Part shown: piece by piece, positions 27,145-36,549 of the stretch | Layout: each line of letters starts with the position of its first letter | Numbering within the stretch: the stretch's first letter is position 1 | Assembly: GCF_000515315.1 (NCBI RefSeq) | Contig: NZ_KI911562.1 | Span: 2,006,501-2,070,500, forward strand | DNA: 64,000 nucleotides | From: Asinibacterium sp. OR53 | GTDB taxonomy: Bacteria > Bacteroidota > Bacteroidia > Chitinophagales > Chitinophagaceae | Direction: 5' to 3' | Notes under the pieces: generated by a model | The model's input: only the letters and a program-made list of their open reading frames with translations | Told to the model about the DNA's origin: nothing | The model's database searches: none | Program-made: the position numbers and the translations under genes

Positions 27145-28800
27145 ATGGATACAACCGCTAAGACCCGCAATTTTTTAAAGATCCATCCTTCCGATAATGT
27201 GTTGGTTGCCCTGGGAAACCTGACCGCAGGTGTCATCATTGAAGAGCATGCGAATAGTATTACACTGAAAGAAAATATCCCGGCCAAACACAAATTCTTT
27301 ATTTCCGATATGAAGGCCGGTGATGAAGTGATCATGTATGGTGTGCTGGTAGGTAAACTGCAATCGGCTGTAGAAAAAGGACAACTGATGACAACCGCCA
27401 ATACAAAACACGCAGCAGGCGCTTATGGATACCGGGATGCACATTATCAATGGCAAGCACCCGATGCATCGAAATTTACAAACAGAACTTTTCTTGGATA
27501 CAAAAGAAGCAATGGAAAATTCGGAACGGCCAATTACTGGTTGTTCATCCCCACTGTTTTTTGTGAGAACCGGAACCTCGATATGATACGGGAAGCGCTG
27601 CACAATGAATTGGGTTATGCTGTTTCAGATAAATACACACGCTATACCCGTGAACTCCTTGCAGCTTACCAGTCAGGCACCGATATCAGTCACCTTGATC
27701 TTTCACCTGCTGCAACCGCGAAAGAAAAACGTTATTTCAAAAACATAGATGGCATCAAATTCCTGAACCATACCGGCGGATGCGGTGGTACCCGCCAGGA
27801 TGCAGAAACACTCAGCGCTTTGCTGGCTGCTTATGCAGACCATCCCAATGTTGCCGGTATTACTGTGTTGAGCCTGGGATGCCAGCACCTGCAGACAGAG
27901 ATGTTCCTGAAAGACCTCAAAAAACGGAACCCTTCTTTTGATAAACCGCTGTTCGTTTTTGAACAACAGAAAGCACAGAGTGAAGAGCAGTTGATCGTTG
28001 ATGCGATTCGCACGACTTTCAAAGGATTGGTGGAAGCAAATAAAATAACGCGTGAGCCTGCACCGCTGAGTGAACTGACGGTTGGCGTGAAATGCGGTGG
28101 CAGCGACGGTTTCAGTGGTATTTCCGCCAACCCGGCGGTAGGCTATACTGCCGACCTGCTGGTGGCTTTGGGCGCTAAAGTATTGTTAGCAGAATTCCCC
28201 GAGCTTTGTGGAGCTGAACAGCAGATGGTTGACCGTTGTGTAACAAAAGAGGCAGCCGAAAAATTCATTCACCTCATGCAGACTTACGATGCATTGGCCA
28301 ATAAAGTAGGATCGGGATTTTATATGAACCCGTCACCCGGTAATATCAAAGACGGACTCATTACCGATGCGATCAAATCAACAGGCGCTGCGCGCAAAGG
28401 GGGTACTTCGCCGGTGGTGGATGTACTGGATTATACAGAGCCTGCTACCAAAGCCGGACTGAGCCTGGTGTGTACACCGGGCAATGATGTGGAAGCCACT
28501 ACTGGTAAGGCGGCGGCGGGCGCTACATTGATATTGTTCACTACCGGTTTGGGAACGCCTACGGGAAATCCTGTTGCGCCTACCATTAAACTGTCGACCA
28601 ATTCTACATTGGCAAAACGCATGGGTGATATTATCGATATCGATACGGGAGGCATCATCACCGGCGAAAAAACAATTGAACAGATGGGAGAGGAGATACT
28701 GGAATACTGCATCAAAGCAGCCAGCGGAGAAGTGATACCCAAAGCCGTTTTATTAGGCCAGGACGATTTTATTCCGTGGAAAAGAGGTGTAAGCCTGTAA
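27145..28800 (+). CDS. uxaA: altronate dehydratase family (UxaA) sugar-acid dehydratase
   Basis: A 551-residue cytoplasmic dehydratase of the UxaA/GarD family: an N-terminal SAF domain (about residues 10-90, KIHPSDNVLVALGNLTAG) and a C-terminal GD-AH catalytic domain with FLNHTGGCGGTRQDAETL, VLSLGCQHLQ, GVKCGGSDGFSGISANPAVG and TGLGTPTGNP. The conserved Cys and His residues that bind the Fe or Mg cofactor are present. UxaA turns D-altronate into 2-keto-3-deoxygluconate; relatives act on other sugar acids. It lies 2 bases before lutA, so the four genes form one operon. With lactate oxidation genes next to it, a related acid such as L-fuconate is a possible substrate. No altronate reductase (UxaB) is present. 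Confidence 0.85.
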   Translation: MDTTAKTRNFLKIHPSDNVLVALGNLTAGVIIEEHANSITLKENIPAKHKFFISDMKAGDEVIMYGVLVGKLQSAVEKGQLMTTANTKHAAGAYGYRDAHYQWQAPDASKFTNRTFLGYKRSNGKFGTANYWLFIPTVFCENRNLDMIREALHNELGYAVSDKYTRYTRELLAAYQSGTDISHLDLSPAATAKEKRYFKNIDGIKFLNHTGGCGGTRQDAETLSALLAAYADHPNVAGITVLSLGCQHLQTEMFLKDLKKRNPSFDKPLFVFEQQKAQSEEQLIVDAIRTTFKGLVEANKITREPAPLSELTVGVKCGGSDGFSGISANPAVGYTADLLVALGAKVLLAEFPELCGAEQQMVDRCVTKEAAEKFIHLMQTYDALANKVGSGFYMNPSPGNIKDGLITDAIKSTGAARKGGTSPVVDVLDYTEPATKAGLSLVCTPGNDVEATTGKAAAGATLILFTTGLGTPTGNPVAPTIKLSTNSTLAKRMGDIIDIDTGGIITGEKTIEQMGEEILEYCIKAASGEVIPKAVLLGQDDFIPWKRGVSL

Positions 28801-28802
28801 TC

Positions 28803-29537
28803 ATGAAAGTAGGATTATTTATACCCTGTTATGTAGATCAGTTTTATCCGCAGGTGGCCGTTGCCACACTTGAGTTGCTGGAACGTTATGGATGCGAAGT
28901 GCATTATCCGCTGAAACAAACCTGTTGCGGACAACCCATGGCCAATTCAGGTTTTGCTTCTATGGCAGGCGGATGTGATAAAAATTTCATAGCCAATTTT
29001 TCCGGTTATGAATACATTGTTTGTCCCTCGGGAAGTTGTGCGCTCCATATAAAAGAGCATTTACATTCAGCGGAAGAACCCAACGAGGCCGCTGCTATCC
29101 GCGAGCGTATATACGAGCTGACGGAATTCATCACCGATGTGTTGAAGCTGGAAGGCGTGAAAGCTTCTTTTCCGCATAAAGTAGGTCTCCATGTAAGTTG
29201 CCACGGACAACGCATGCTGCATCTTTCTTCCATGAGTGAAAAAGTAGAGAAGTCTTTCTCCAAAGCAGAAGCCCTGTTGGGTACCGTGGACGGACTGGAA
29301 TTATTTCGCACTTCACGCGCCGATGAGTGCTGTGGTTTCGGCGGTACTTTTTGTGTAACGGAAGAAGCAGTGTCGGTAAGCATGGGGAATACCCGCATCA
29401 AAGAACACCTGGCAAACGGTGTGCATTATATCACAGGTGGCGATATGAGTTGTCTGATGCACCTGGAGGGATTATTGAAAAGGCAAAAGATCGATATCAA
29501 GGTCATTCACCTCGCTGAAATTTTAAACGCGCAATGA
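28803..29537 (+). CDS. lutA: L-lactate utilization protein LutA
   Basis: A 244-residue cysteine-rich iron-sulfur subunit of the LutABC L-lactate dehydrogenase complex, which oxidises L-lactate to pyruvate. ATG 28803 is used rather than the frame start at 28776, which overlaps the dehydratase gene. Two CCG motifs are visible: KQTCCGQPMANSGF (about residue 40) and ADECCGFGGTFCV (about residue 175), with CPSGSCALHIKEH and HVSCHGQRM as further Cys ligands. It overlaps lutB by 4 bases. Confidence 0.93.
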   Translation: MKVGLFIPCYVDQFYPQVAVATLELLERYGCEVHYPLKQTCCGQPMANSGFASMAGGCDKNFIANFSGYEYIVCPSGSCALHIKEHLHSAEEPNEAAAIRERIYELTEFITDVLKLEGVKASFPHKVGLHVSCHGQRMLHLSSMSEKVEKSFSKAEALLGTVDGLELFRTSRADECCGFGGTFCVTEEAVSVSMGNTRIKEHLANGVHYITGGDMSCLMHLEGLLKRQKIDIKVIHLAEILNAQ

Positions 29538-30913
29538 GTCAACCTGCCACCCATCACAACAAAGCTGCCGCTGCTTTCCTCAAAAACGGCCAGCGCGCCC
29601 AATGGCACGACGAAACACTTTGGTTTGTAAGGGCTAAAAGAGACAAAGCGGCGCATCAGATCCCCGAATGGGAAGCATTGCGCAACCTGGGCTCACAGAT
29701 CAAAGAGCATACATTATCGAACCTCGACGAATACCTGTTGCAATTTGAGGCCAATGCTAAAAAGAATGGCATCAAAGTACATTGGGCGAATAACGCGGCA
29801 GAACATAACCAGATCGTGTACGAGATTTTGCTGCATCACAATGCAGTGAACGTTGTGAAAAGCAAATCGATGCTTACGGAAGAGTGCGGACTCAACCATT
29901 ATCTCACCGAAAGAAAAATATCGGTGGTTGATACCGACCTGGGTGAATACATTGTGCAACTGCGGAATGAACCGCCGAGTCATATTGTACTGCCGGCCAT
30001 TCACCTGAAAAAAGAAGACGTCAGCAACACTTTCCACAAACACCTTCATACAGAAAAAAACAACCAGGACCCGGTATATCTTACCCGTGCAGCAAGACAG
30101 GTGCTGCGTAAAAAATTCATTACTGCTGATGCAGCCATCACCGGGGTGAATTTTGCAGTAGCCGAAACAGGTGGTATTGTGGTTTGCACCAATGAAGGCA
30201 ATGCCGACCTGGGTGTGCATGCCAACAAAGTGCATATCGCCTGCATGGGTTTTGAAAAGATCATACCCCGTGCGCAAGACCTTTCTGTTTTCTTGAGACT
30301 GCTGGCGAGAAGCGCTACAGGGCAACCCATCACTACTTATTCGAGTCATTTCCATCGCCCGAAAGCAGGACAGGAAATGCACATCGTATTGGTCAATAAC
30401 GGAAGAACAGAACAGTTGGGCAGGGAAGCTTTCAGGAATTCTTTGAAATGTATTCGCTGTGCCGCCTGCTTCAATACCTGCCCGGTGTACCGGCGCAGCG
30501 GCGGACACAGTTATCACAATTCGGTGGCAGGTCCGATTGGTTCCATACTGGCGCCGAACCTGGACATGCGCAAGAATGCAGACCTTCCTTTCGCTTCCAC
30601 GCTTTGCGGTTCCTGTACCAATGTTTGTCCGGTTAAGATCAATATACACGAACAGCTTTGGAGCTGGCGGCAGGTATTGATGGCGGAAGGTTATGGAGGA
30701 GCAGCGAAAAAAACATCGATGAAACTAATGACGGGCGTATTGTCGAAGCCTGCTATCTACCGGCTGAGTGCCGGTATGGCAAGGTTCTTCATGCGATACT
30801 TGCCTTTTTTAGTGAATAACCGGCTCAACCCCTGGTACAAACAACGGGACATGCCATCGGTCCCCAAAGAAAGTTTCAAAGACTGGTATAAAAAGAACAG
30901 GAACCATGAGTAA
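29534..30913 (+). CDS. lutB: L-lactate utilization protein LutB
   Basis: A 459-residue iron-sulfur subunit with an N-terminal LUD domain and a C-terminal pair of 4Fe-4S motifs: CIRCAACFNTCPVY (about residues 311-324) and CGSCTNVCPVKIN (about 361-373). A long tail with GVLSKPAIYRLSAGMARFFM follows. It forms the Lut complex with LutA and LutC in the cytoplasm. It overlaps both neighbours by a few bases, which indicates translational coupling. Confidence 0.94.
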   Translation: MSQPATHHNKAAAAFLKNGQRAQWHDETLWFVRAKRDKAAHQIPEWEALRNLGSQIKEHTLSNLDEYLLQFEANAKKNGIKVHWANNAAEHNQIVYEILLHHNAVNVVKSKSMLTEECGLNHYLTERKISVVDTDLGEYIVQLRNEPPSHIVLPAIHLKKEDVSNTFHKHLHTEKNNQDPVYLTRAARQVLRKKFITADAAITGVNFAVAETGGIVVCTNEGNADLGVHANKVHIACMGFEKIIPRAQDLSVFLRLLARSATGQPITTYSSHFHRPKAGQEMHIVLVNNGRTEQLGREAFRNSLKCIRCAACFNTCPVYRRSGGHSYHNSVAGPIGSILAPNLDMRKNADLPFASTLCGSCTNVCPVKINIHEQLWSWRQVLMAEGYGGAAKKTSMKLMTGVLSKPAIYRLSAGMARFFMRYLPFLVNNRLNPWYKQRDMPSVPKESFKDWYKKNRNHE

Positions 30914-31490
30914 CAGCAGGGAAAATATATTAGCAGCCATTAAAGCGAATAAGCCGGCGCCTGTAGAACTGCCCGAAATACCGCTTTTTGAAAGCAAGGG
31001 CGACCTGGTGAATGTATTCATGGGAGCGCTGGAATTTATCGGGGCAACGAGTGTAAGAGAGACATCGTTGAGTGAAGTGGACGAATACCTGGAAAGCCTG
31101 CAACAGTTGGGTACGCGCCTGGTGAATACCATCGCTGAACTCAACGGTTATAATATCAATGCATATAAAAATGCCAATGCATCGGAACTTGAAGCATTGG
31201 ACACTGTTTTCATCAAAGGACGGGTAGGTGTAGCAGAAAGCGGTGCTATCTGGGTGAGTGAACCGGATATGGTAAACCGGTTATTTCCGTTTATATGCAG
31301 GAAGCTGGTATTGGTGATCAACGCCAAAGACATCGTGTACAATATGCATGAAGTATACCGGCGCATCCGGGTAGACGAAGACGGGTACGGAACCTTTATT
31401 GCCGGCCCTTCCAAAACAGCCGACATAGAGCAATCGCTGGTGGTGGGAGCCCACGGCCCACTGGAACTGAAAGTTTTCATCGTTTCATGA
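30906..31490 (+). CDS. lutC: L-lactate utilization protein LutC
   Basis: A 194-residue LUD-domain protein, third subunit of the lactate oxidation complex. The conserved segment VGVAESGAIWVSEPD and the glycine-rich FIAGPSKTADIEQSLVVGAH near the C-terminus are typical. The start overlaps lutB by 8 bases. It ends the operon; only a weak, short hairpin followed by five T residues (31501-31517) is seen after it. Confidence 0.92.
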   Translation: MSNSRENILAAIKANKPAPVELPEIPLFESKGDLVNVFMGALEFIGATSVRETSLSEVDEYLESLQQLGTRLVNTIAELNGYNINAYKNANASELEALDTVFIKGRVGVAESGAIWVSEPDMVNRLFPFICRKLVLVINAKDIVYNMHEVYRRIRVDEDGYGTFIAGPSKTADIEQSLVVGAHGPLELKVFIVS

Positions 31491-31547
31491 TGAAAGATTA
31501 ACAGCAGGCTGTCTTTTTCTCCTTATCTTACATCAAAATTTAATGTT

Positions 31548-32492
31548 ATGCAACTGCTAGCTGCTTATTGGTGGGTACTGGTACTCATCTTCATTTTTTT
31601 CAGCGGACTGGTTACGGTAAACCAGGGAACCATTGCGGTGATTACCTTATTCGGTAAATACCAGCGGATACTCAGACCTGGATTGAATTTCAAGATACCC
31701 ATACTGGAACAGGTGTATAAAACGGTGAGCATACAGAACCGCTCTGTGGAGCTGGAATTCCAGGCGGTAACGGTAGATCAGGCTAACGTGTATTTCAAGA
31801 GCATGCTGTTGTATTCGGTGATCAACCAGGATGAAGAAACCATTAAAAATGTAGCATTCAAGTTCATCAGCGAAAAAGACCTGATGCAGGCATTGATCAG
31901 AACGGTGGAAGGCAGTATCAGGGCTTTTGTAGCTACAAAAAAGCAGGCGGAGATATTGTTGTTGCGCAGGGAAATTGTAGAATTTGTAAAACAGCAGATC
32001 GATCATTCGTTGGAAGAATGGGGCTATCACCTGCAGGACCTGCAGATCAACGACATCACATTCGACCAGCAGATCATGGACAGCATGAGCAGGGTAGTGG
32101 CCAGTAACAACCTGAAAGCGGCCGCAGAGAACGAGGGACAGGCATTGCTGATTACCAAGACCAAGGCGGCAGAGGCAGAAGGAAATGCCATTAAGATATC
32201 GGCGGAAGCGGAGAAAGAGGCAGCGCGGCTGCGTGGACAGGGTGTGGCCCTTTTCCGTGAAGAAGTGGCCAGGGGTATGAGCCAGGCTGCCGAGCAGATG
32301 AAACAGGCCAACCTGGATACCAATGTGATCCTTTTCAGTATGTGGACCGAGGCCGTTAAGAACTTCGCCGAGGGCGGTAAAGGCAATATCATTTTCCTCG
32401 ATGGAAGCCCGGAAGGCATGGATAAAACGATGAAGCAGATCATGGGGATGTTGAAGATGACGGAAGGGCAGAATGTGCAAAAGCTTTCTTAA
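31548..32492 (+). CDS. SPFH/Band 7 (stomatin-like) membrane protein
   Basis: A 314-residue membrane scaffold protein. One N-terminal membrane segment (YWWVLVLIFIFFSGLVTV) is followed by an SPFH domain (GTIAVITLFGKYQRILRPGL, about residues 28-190) and a coiled-coil region rich in Ala and Glu (TKTKAAEAEGNAIKISAEAE, about residues 195-260). This is the usual stomatin/prohibitin layout. Members organise membrane microdomains or proteases; no NfeD partner is next to it, so its partner is unknown. It is followed 86 bases later by exbB. Confidence 0.92.
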   Translation: MQLLAAYWWVLVLIFIFFSGLVTVNQGTIAVITLFGKYQRILRPGLNFKIPILEQVYKTVSIQNRSVELEFQAVTVDQANVYFKSMLLYSVINQDEETIKNVAFKFISEKDLMQALIRTVEGSIRAFVATKKQAEILLLRREIVEFVKQQIDHSLEEWGYHLQDLQINDITFDQQIMDSMSRVVASNNLKAAAENEGQALLITKTKAAEAEGNAIKISAEAEKEAARLRGQGVALFREEVARGMSQAAEQMKQANLDTNVILFSMWTEAVKNFAEGGKGNIIFLDGSPEGMDKTMKQIMGMLKMTEGQNVQKLS

Positions 32493-32578
32493 AAAGGCGC
32501 CCACACACAATTTTATTCACAGGCTGGCTGTTCTTTTGCAGAAGCAGCTAATTTTAGCATAACCATAAAACAACCAGC

Positions 32579-33265
32579 ATGTTCTATTTTCTGCAGACCG
32601 ATACCCTCCAGAAGGTTGCTGCTGCAGCCGTTCCCGCTGCACCGGAAAAAATATCCATGTGGAGCCTTCTCGAAAAGGGCGGTTGGATCATGTATCCCCT
32701 CTACCTGCTGCTGGTCATAGCCATTTTTGTATTTGTGGAAAGACTGTTGGCCATCCGCCGCGCCTCCCGCATTGAAGGCAATTTCATGAGCATCATTCGT
32801 GACAACATCATGACGGGTAATGTAGCGGCAGCCAGGAACCTGGCAAGGAATACCAATAACCCGGTTGCCCGTATGATAGACAAAGGCATACAGCGTATTG
32901 GTAAACCCATCGATGCCATTGAAAAAAGCATGGAGAATGTGGGCAAACTGGAAATGTACAATATGGAACGCAACCTGAACATCCTTTCACTGGTGGCAGG
33001 TATCGCGCCTATGTTCGGGTTTCTCGGAACCATTGTGGGTATGGTGCAGTTGTTCTATGGCATTGCTTCAACAGGTGAATATACCTTGAATACCATCGCA
33101 GGAGGTATCTATACCAAGATGATCACTTCGGCAACGGGTCTGATCATCGGACTGATCGCTTATGTAGGACATAACTATCTCAGTACACAGATCGATAAAA
33201 CCGCCAACAAAATGGAGGCATCAAGTGCGGAATTCATTGACATACTGCAGGAGCCTACCAGGTAA
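32579..33265 (+). CDS. exbB: ExbB/TolQ/MotA-type proton channel protein
   Basis: A 228-residue inner-membrane protein with three membrane segments: WIMYPLYLLLVIAIFVFVE (about residues 38-56), ILSLVAGIAPMFGFLGTIVG (about 136-155) and MITSATGLIIGLIAYVGHNY (about 180-200). The GLIxGMVQLF-like region and the conserved Gly/Thr are typical of ExbB. With ExbD it harvests proton-motive force for TonB-dependent uptake, which supplies glycan transporters in this phylum. Short spacing to exbD indicates an operon. Confidence 0.92.
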   Translation: MFYFLQTDTLQKVAAAAVPAAPEKISMWSLLEKGGWIMYPLYLLLVIAIFVFVERLLAIRRASRIEGNFMSIIRDNIMTGNVAAARNLARNTNNPVARMIDKGIQRIGKPIDAIEKSMENVGKLEMYNMERNLNILSLVAGIAPMFGFLGTIVGMVQLFYGIASTGEYTLNTIAGGIYTKMITSATGLIIGLIAYVGHNYLSTQIDKTANKMEASSAEFIDILQEPTR

Positions 33266-33292
33266 TTTTTTATTCATCGCAATCTGCCTATC

Positions 33293-33700
33293 ATGAATAT
33301 CAGGAAACGATTCAGAACACACCCGGAAGTACATACAGGCGCATTGAATGATATCCTGTTCATACTCCTGTTGTTCTTCCTCATTGTTTCCACACTGGCC
33401 AATCCTAATGTGATCAAGGTCTCCAACCCTAAAGCCAAAAGCGATACCCGCGCCAAACAAACGGTGGTGGTAACGGTTGATAAGGACCAGCAGATATACC
33501 TTGGTTCACAGAAAATAACTTTTGATCAACTGGAGCCTGAACTGAAAAACTTCCTCACTAAAGAAACAGAAAAACCTTCGGTGGTGATCAATGGTGACAG
33601 CACTTCCCATCTTGGTACAGCCATCCGGGTAATGCAAGTGATCAAGAAACTGGGCGCTACGCCTGTGATGGCGGTAGATAATACGCCTTCGAAGCCTTGA
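33293..33700 (+). CDS. exbD: ExbD/TolR-type protein
   Basis: A 135-residue partner of ExbB. A single membrane segment (LNDILFILLLFFLIVSTLA) contains the conserved Asp of ExbD, followed by a periplasmic domain (VVVTVDKDQQIYLGSQKI). It has no tonB gene beside it. Its last 44 bases overlap the convergent prmC gene. Confidence 0.92.
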   Translation: MNIRKRFRTHPEVHTGALNDILFILLLFFLIVSTLANPNVIKVSNPKAKSDTRAKQTVVVTVDKDQQIYLGSQKITFDQLEPELKNFLTKETEKPSVVINGDSTSHLGTAIRVMQVIKKLGATPVMAVDNTPSKP

Positions 33701-34532
33701 TCATACGATCCTTTCCCTGTAAATCTTGCTTTATTGTTACATGATATCCTGTTGCCCCGAAGAGTTGTTTTACTTCTTTTCCCAGCGCTTCATTGATTTC
33801 CATATAAATGCTGCCGGCCTTGTTCAGATGGGTTGATGCGAAAGCTGCTATTTTCCGGTAGAAAACAAGCGCATCATCGTCGGGCACAAAAAGCGCGCGT
33901 GCAGGCTCATAGTCCAGCACATGCTTTGCCATGGTATTTGATTCCATCGCTTTTATATATGGTGGGTTGCTGACAATGGTATCGTAATCGCCAGGTAATT
34001 TGTGCCAAAGAGATTCATTTAAAAAATCCAGTTCAATCAATTGAATATCTGCTTGCAGCGTAGTTGCATTATCATGCGCCACCTGCAATGCATTGGGGTC
34101 TATATCAATTGATGTGATAGACGCAGCAGGCAAACTTTTTTTCAATGTTATGGGAATGCATCCGCTACCGGTACCAATATCCAGTATTTGTTGAGCATCC
34201 TGTACCGCTTCATCTATGATCCATGTAACGAGTTCTTCTGTTTCAGGCCGGGGAATCAGCACATGTTCATTGACATGAAATTGCATACCGGCAAACCATG
34301 CTTCACCCAATACATACTGAACAGGACGATGCCGGGATAATTGATCTATATATGATTGCAACAAGGATTCTTCTTTTGCAGTCAATACAGATGCAGGCTC
34401 CAGCAGGCGTTCTATTTTTGTTTTACCGGTCAGGTGCTCCATGATCATGTGAGCAATAGCATTTGCTTCGCGTGCATCGTATATGGGAGCCAGTATTGCC
34501 AGTAATTGCTGTTGGGCCGATTGGAACGTCAT
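33657..34532 (-). CDS. prmC: peptide chain release factor N5-glutamine methyltransferase
   Basis: A 291-residue S-adenosylmethionine-dependent methyltransferase that methylates the Gln of the GGQ motif in release factors. The N-terminal helical domain is followed by ILDIGTGSGCIPITLKKSLP (motif I) and IVSNPPYIKAMES with the NPPY active-site motif. Length and layout are normal for PrmC. It starts 44 bases before the divergent ribD start, so the two share a short promoter region. Confidence 0.95.
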   Translation of the reverse strand: MTFQSAQQQLLAILAPIYDAREANAIAHMIMEHLTGKTKIERLLEPASVLTAKEESLLQSYIDQLSRHRPVQYVLGEAWFAGMQFHVNEHVLIPRPETEELVTWIIDEAVQDAQQILDIGTGSGCIPITLKKSLPAASITSIDIDPNALQVAHDNATTLQADIQLIELDFLNESLWHKLPGDYDTIVSNPPYIKAMESNTMAKHVLDYEPARALFVPDDDALVFYRKIAAFASTHLNKAGSIYMEINEALGKEVKQLFGATGYHVTIKQDLQGKDRMIKASKAYYLPPSQA

Positions 34533-34556
34533 GCTGCAATGTTAGCACCATTTGGC

Positions 34557-34564
34557 TATTTTTG
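34557..34564 (+). promoter_or_regulatory. Bacteroidota -7 promoter element for ribD
   Basis: TATTTTTG fits TAnnTTTG and lies 11 bases before the ATG at 34576, which implies a very short leader. No clear -33 TTTG is seen at the usual distance. Confidence 0.45.
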
Positions 34565-34575
34565 TTCATTGTGAT

Positions 34576-35628
34576 ATGATGAACCAGGACGAACGATATA
34601 TGCAGCGTTGCGTGGAACTGGCCCGGTTGGGCGCAGGGGCCGTTGCGCCCAACCCCATGGTAGGTGCGGTACTGGTGTACCGGGATCGGATCATTGGGGA
34701 AGGCTGGCACCGTCAATACGGACAAGCACATGCCGAAGTGAACTGCATCAATAGCGTTGCTGCTATTGACCAGCCACACATCAGGCAAGCCAGTTTGTAT
34801 GTTTCCCTGGAGCCCTGTGCCCATTATGGTAAAACACCTCCTTGCAGCGACCTGATCATCGAAAAGCAAATACCCCGCGTAGTGATAGGGTGCAGGGATC
34901 CTTTTAAAGAAGTAGACGGCAGGGGAATTGAAAAACTAAAACAGGCAGGCATTACTGTTGAAGTGGGTGTATTGGAAAACGCCTGTAAAACAGTGAACAA
35001 ACGTTTTTTCACTTTTCATACAACCGGCCGGCCTTATGTGATACTCAAATGGGCGCAGACGGCAGATCATAAAATGGCCGCTAATAACGGGGAACGCCTG
35101 CTGATCAGTAATGCGTATTCCAACAGGCTCGTGCATCGTTGGCGCAGCGAAGAAGCAGCCATACTGGTGGGTACCCGTACAGCTATGCTCGATAACCCAT
35201 CGCTCGATAACCGTTTGTGGAGCGGGAAAAGCCCTGTGCGAATGGTCATTGACCGGAACCTTTCGCTGCCATCGTTGCTGAAATTATTCAACGGGGAACA
35301 AACAACTATTGTATTCAATAACAGCAAAGAGGAACGGCATAACAAGTTATGGTACCACCGGCTGGATTTTGAAGCGCCTGTTGTGCCGCAACTGCTCAAA
35401 GCCTGTCACCACCTGCAACTGCAAAGTATATTGGTAGAGGGAGGAAATCATTTGTTGCAGCAGTTTATTGACGAAGCATTGTGGGATGAAGCGCGCGTGA
35501 TAACGAACCGGCAGTTGAACATCGGCAATGGTTTGCCATCGCCACTCCTTACCAATGCAGATATGCAACTGGAAGAACAATGGGAAACCGATCATATCAC
35601 TTATTATACACCCGGTCTTTTGCATTAA
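34576..35628 (+). CDS. ribD: bifunctional diaminohydroxyphosphoribosylaminopyrimidine deaminase/reductase
   Basis: A two-domain riboflavin biosynthesis enzyme, about 350 residues. The N-terminal deaminase carries the zinc motif: HAEVNCI and EPCAHYGKTPPCSDLI. The C-terminal reductase starts near residue 145 with RPYVILKWAQTADHKMAANN and contains LVEGGNHLLQQFI. ATG 34576 (or 34579) is preferred over the frame start at 34552 because MNQDERYMQRCVELA is the usual RibD opening. Other rib genes are not in the window. Confidence 0.95.
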   Translation: MMNQDERYMQRCVELARLGAGAVAPNPMVGAVLVYRDRIIGEGWHRQYGQAHAEVNCINSVAAIDQPHIRQASLYVSLEPCAHYGKTPPCSDLIIEKQIPRVVIGCRDPFKEVDGRGIEKLKQAGITVEVGVLENACKTVNKRFFTFHTTGRPYVILKWAQTADHKMAANNGERLLISNAYSNRLVHRWRSEEAAILVGTRTAMLDNPSLDNRLWSGKSPVRMVIDRNLSLPSLLKLFNGEQTTIVFNNSKEERHNKLWYHRLDFEAPVVPQLLKACHHLQLQSILVEGGNHLLQQFIDEALWDEARVITNRQLNIGNGLPSPLLTNADMQLEEQWETDHITYYTPGLLH

Positions 35629-35640
35629 ATCCCTGCTCCC

Positions 35641-36549
35641 ATGCTTTACCTGCTCGGCAGTATTGTGCTTACCAGTTATCTAACGCTTGCGATCAAAGCT
35701 TGTGAACGATACCAGGTCAGTATATTCCAGGCCATTCTTTTTAACTATTTCACCTGTGTTGTTACCGGTTCATTCGTGAATGGCGGTTTCCCCATCAATG
35801 CTTCGGTAACAGGCACACCCTGGTTCCGCTGGGCTTGCCTGATGGGTGTTTTCTTTGTTTCCATCTTCAATACATTGGGCGCCACCACACAAAAGATCGG
35901 CGTGGCAGTTGCTTCAGTTGCCAATAAGTTATCGCTGATCATACCGGTGGTTTTGTCGGTATACCTGTATGGAGAAAGTATAGGGATTTGGAAAGGGATA
36001 GGAGTAGGGCTGGCATTATTGGCCGTTGTACTTACTTGTTACAGAAACAAAGCGGCATCACCAGAGGTGGATGATAACAAGCAGCAGGCTTCACACAGGT
36101 ACTCCCTGGTTCCTTTTTTGCCTTTGATCCTTTTCATCGGCAGTGGCCTGCTCGATGCACTGATCAATCATGTGCAGAAAAATTATGTAACCGAAGAAAA
36201 CAGCAATGCTTACCTCATCAGCGGTTTTTTATCAGCAGCCACCATCGGCTCCTGCATTCTATTGATACAGTATCTTCGCGGCAAACAGGTTTTTGCCTGG
36301 AAGAACTTGCTGGCCGGCATCATCATTGGCGTACCCAATTATTTTTCCATCTGGTGCCTGGTCAGGTTTTTGAAAATCAGCCCCTGGCAGAGCAGCGCCA
36401 GCATACCCATGAACAATATGGGCATTGTACTGTTTAGCGCAGTGGCTGCCTGGTTATTGTTCAGGGAACGGTTATCAAAGATCAATTGGGCGGGGATTGT
36501 TCTTTCCATGGTATCTATCTGGTTGATTGCATTTGGAGACAGCTTATGA
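35641..36549 (+). CDS. DMT superfamily (EamA) transporter
   Basis: A 302-residue inner-membrane protein with about ten membrane segments and two EamA repeats (about residues 5-130 and 165-298), for example VAVASVANKLSLIIPVVLSV and WAGIVLSMVSIWLIAFGD. The substrate is not predictable. It starts 12 bases after ribD and overlaps the next gene by 4 bases (ATGA), so all three genes are probably co-transcribed. Confidence 0.9.
   Translation: MLYLLGSIVLTSYLTLAIKACERYQVSIFQAILFNYFTCVVTGSFVNGGFPINASVTGTPWFRWACLMGVFFVSIFNTLGATTQKIGVAVASVANKLSLIIPVVLSVYLYGESIGIWKGIGVGLALLAVVLTCYRNKAASPEVDDNKQQASHRYSLVPFLPLILFIGSGLLDALINHVQKNYVTEENSNAYLISGFLSAATIGSCILLIQYLRGKQVFAWKNLLAGIIIGVPNYFSIWCLVRFLKISPWQSSASIPMNNMGIVLFSAVAAWLLFRERLSKINWAGIVLSMVSIWLIAFGDSL

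Noticed and set aside
31501-31517. Possible terminator after lutC (ACAG/CTGT stem with T run)
   Set aside because: The stem is only 4-5 bases with a very small loop; too weak to call.
33657-33700. Overlap of exbD and prmC as a sign of a wrong gene model
   Set aside because: Both C-termini look complete and convergent overlaps of similar size occur at 22924-22939 and 43936-43970, so this seems normal for the genome.
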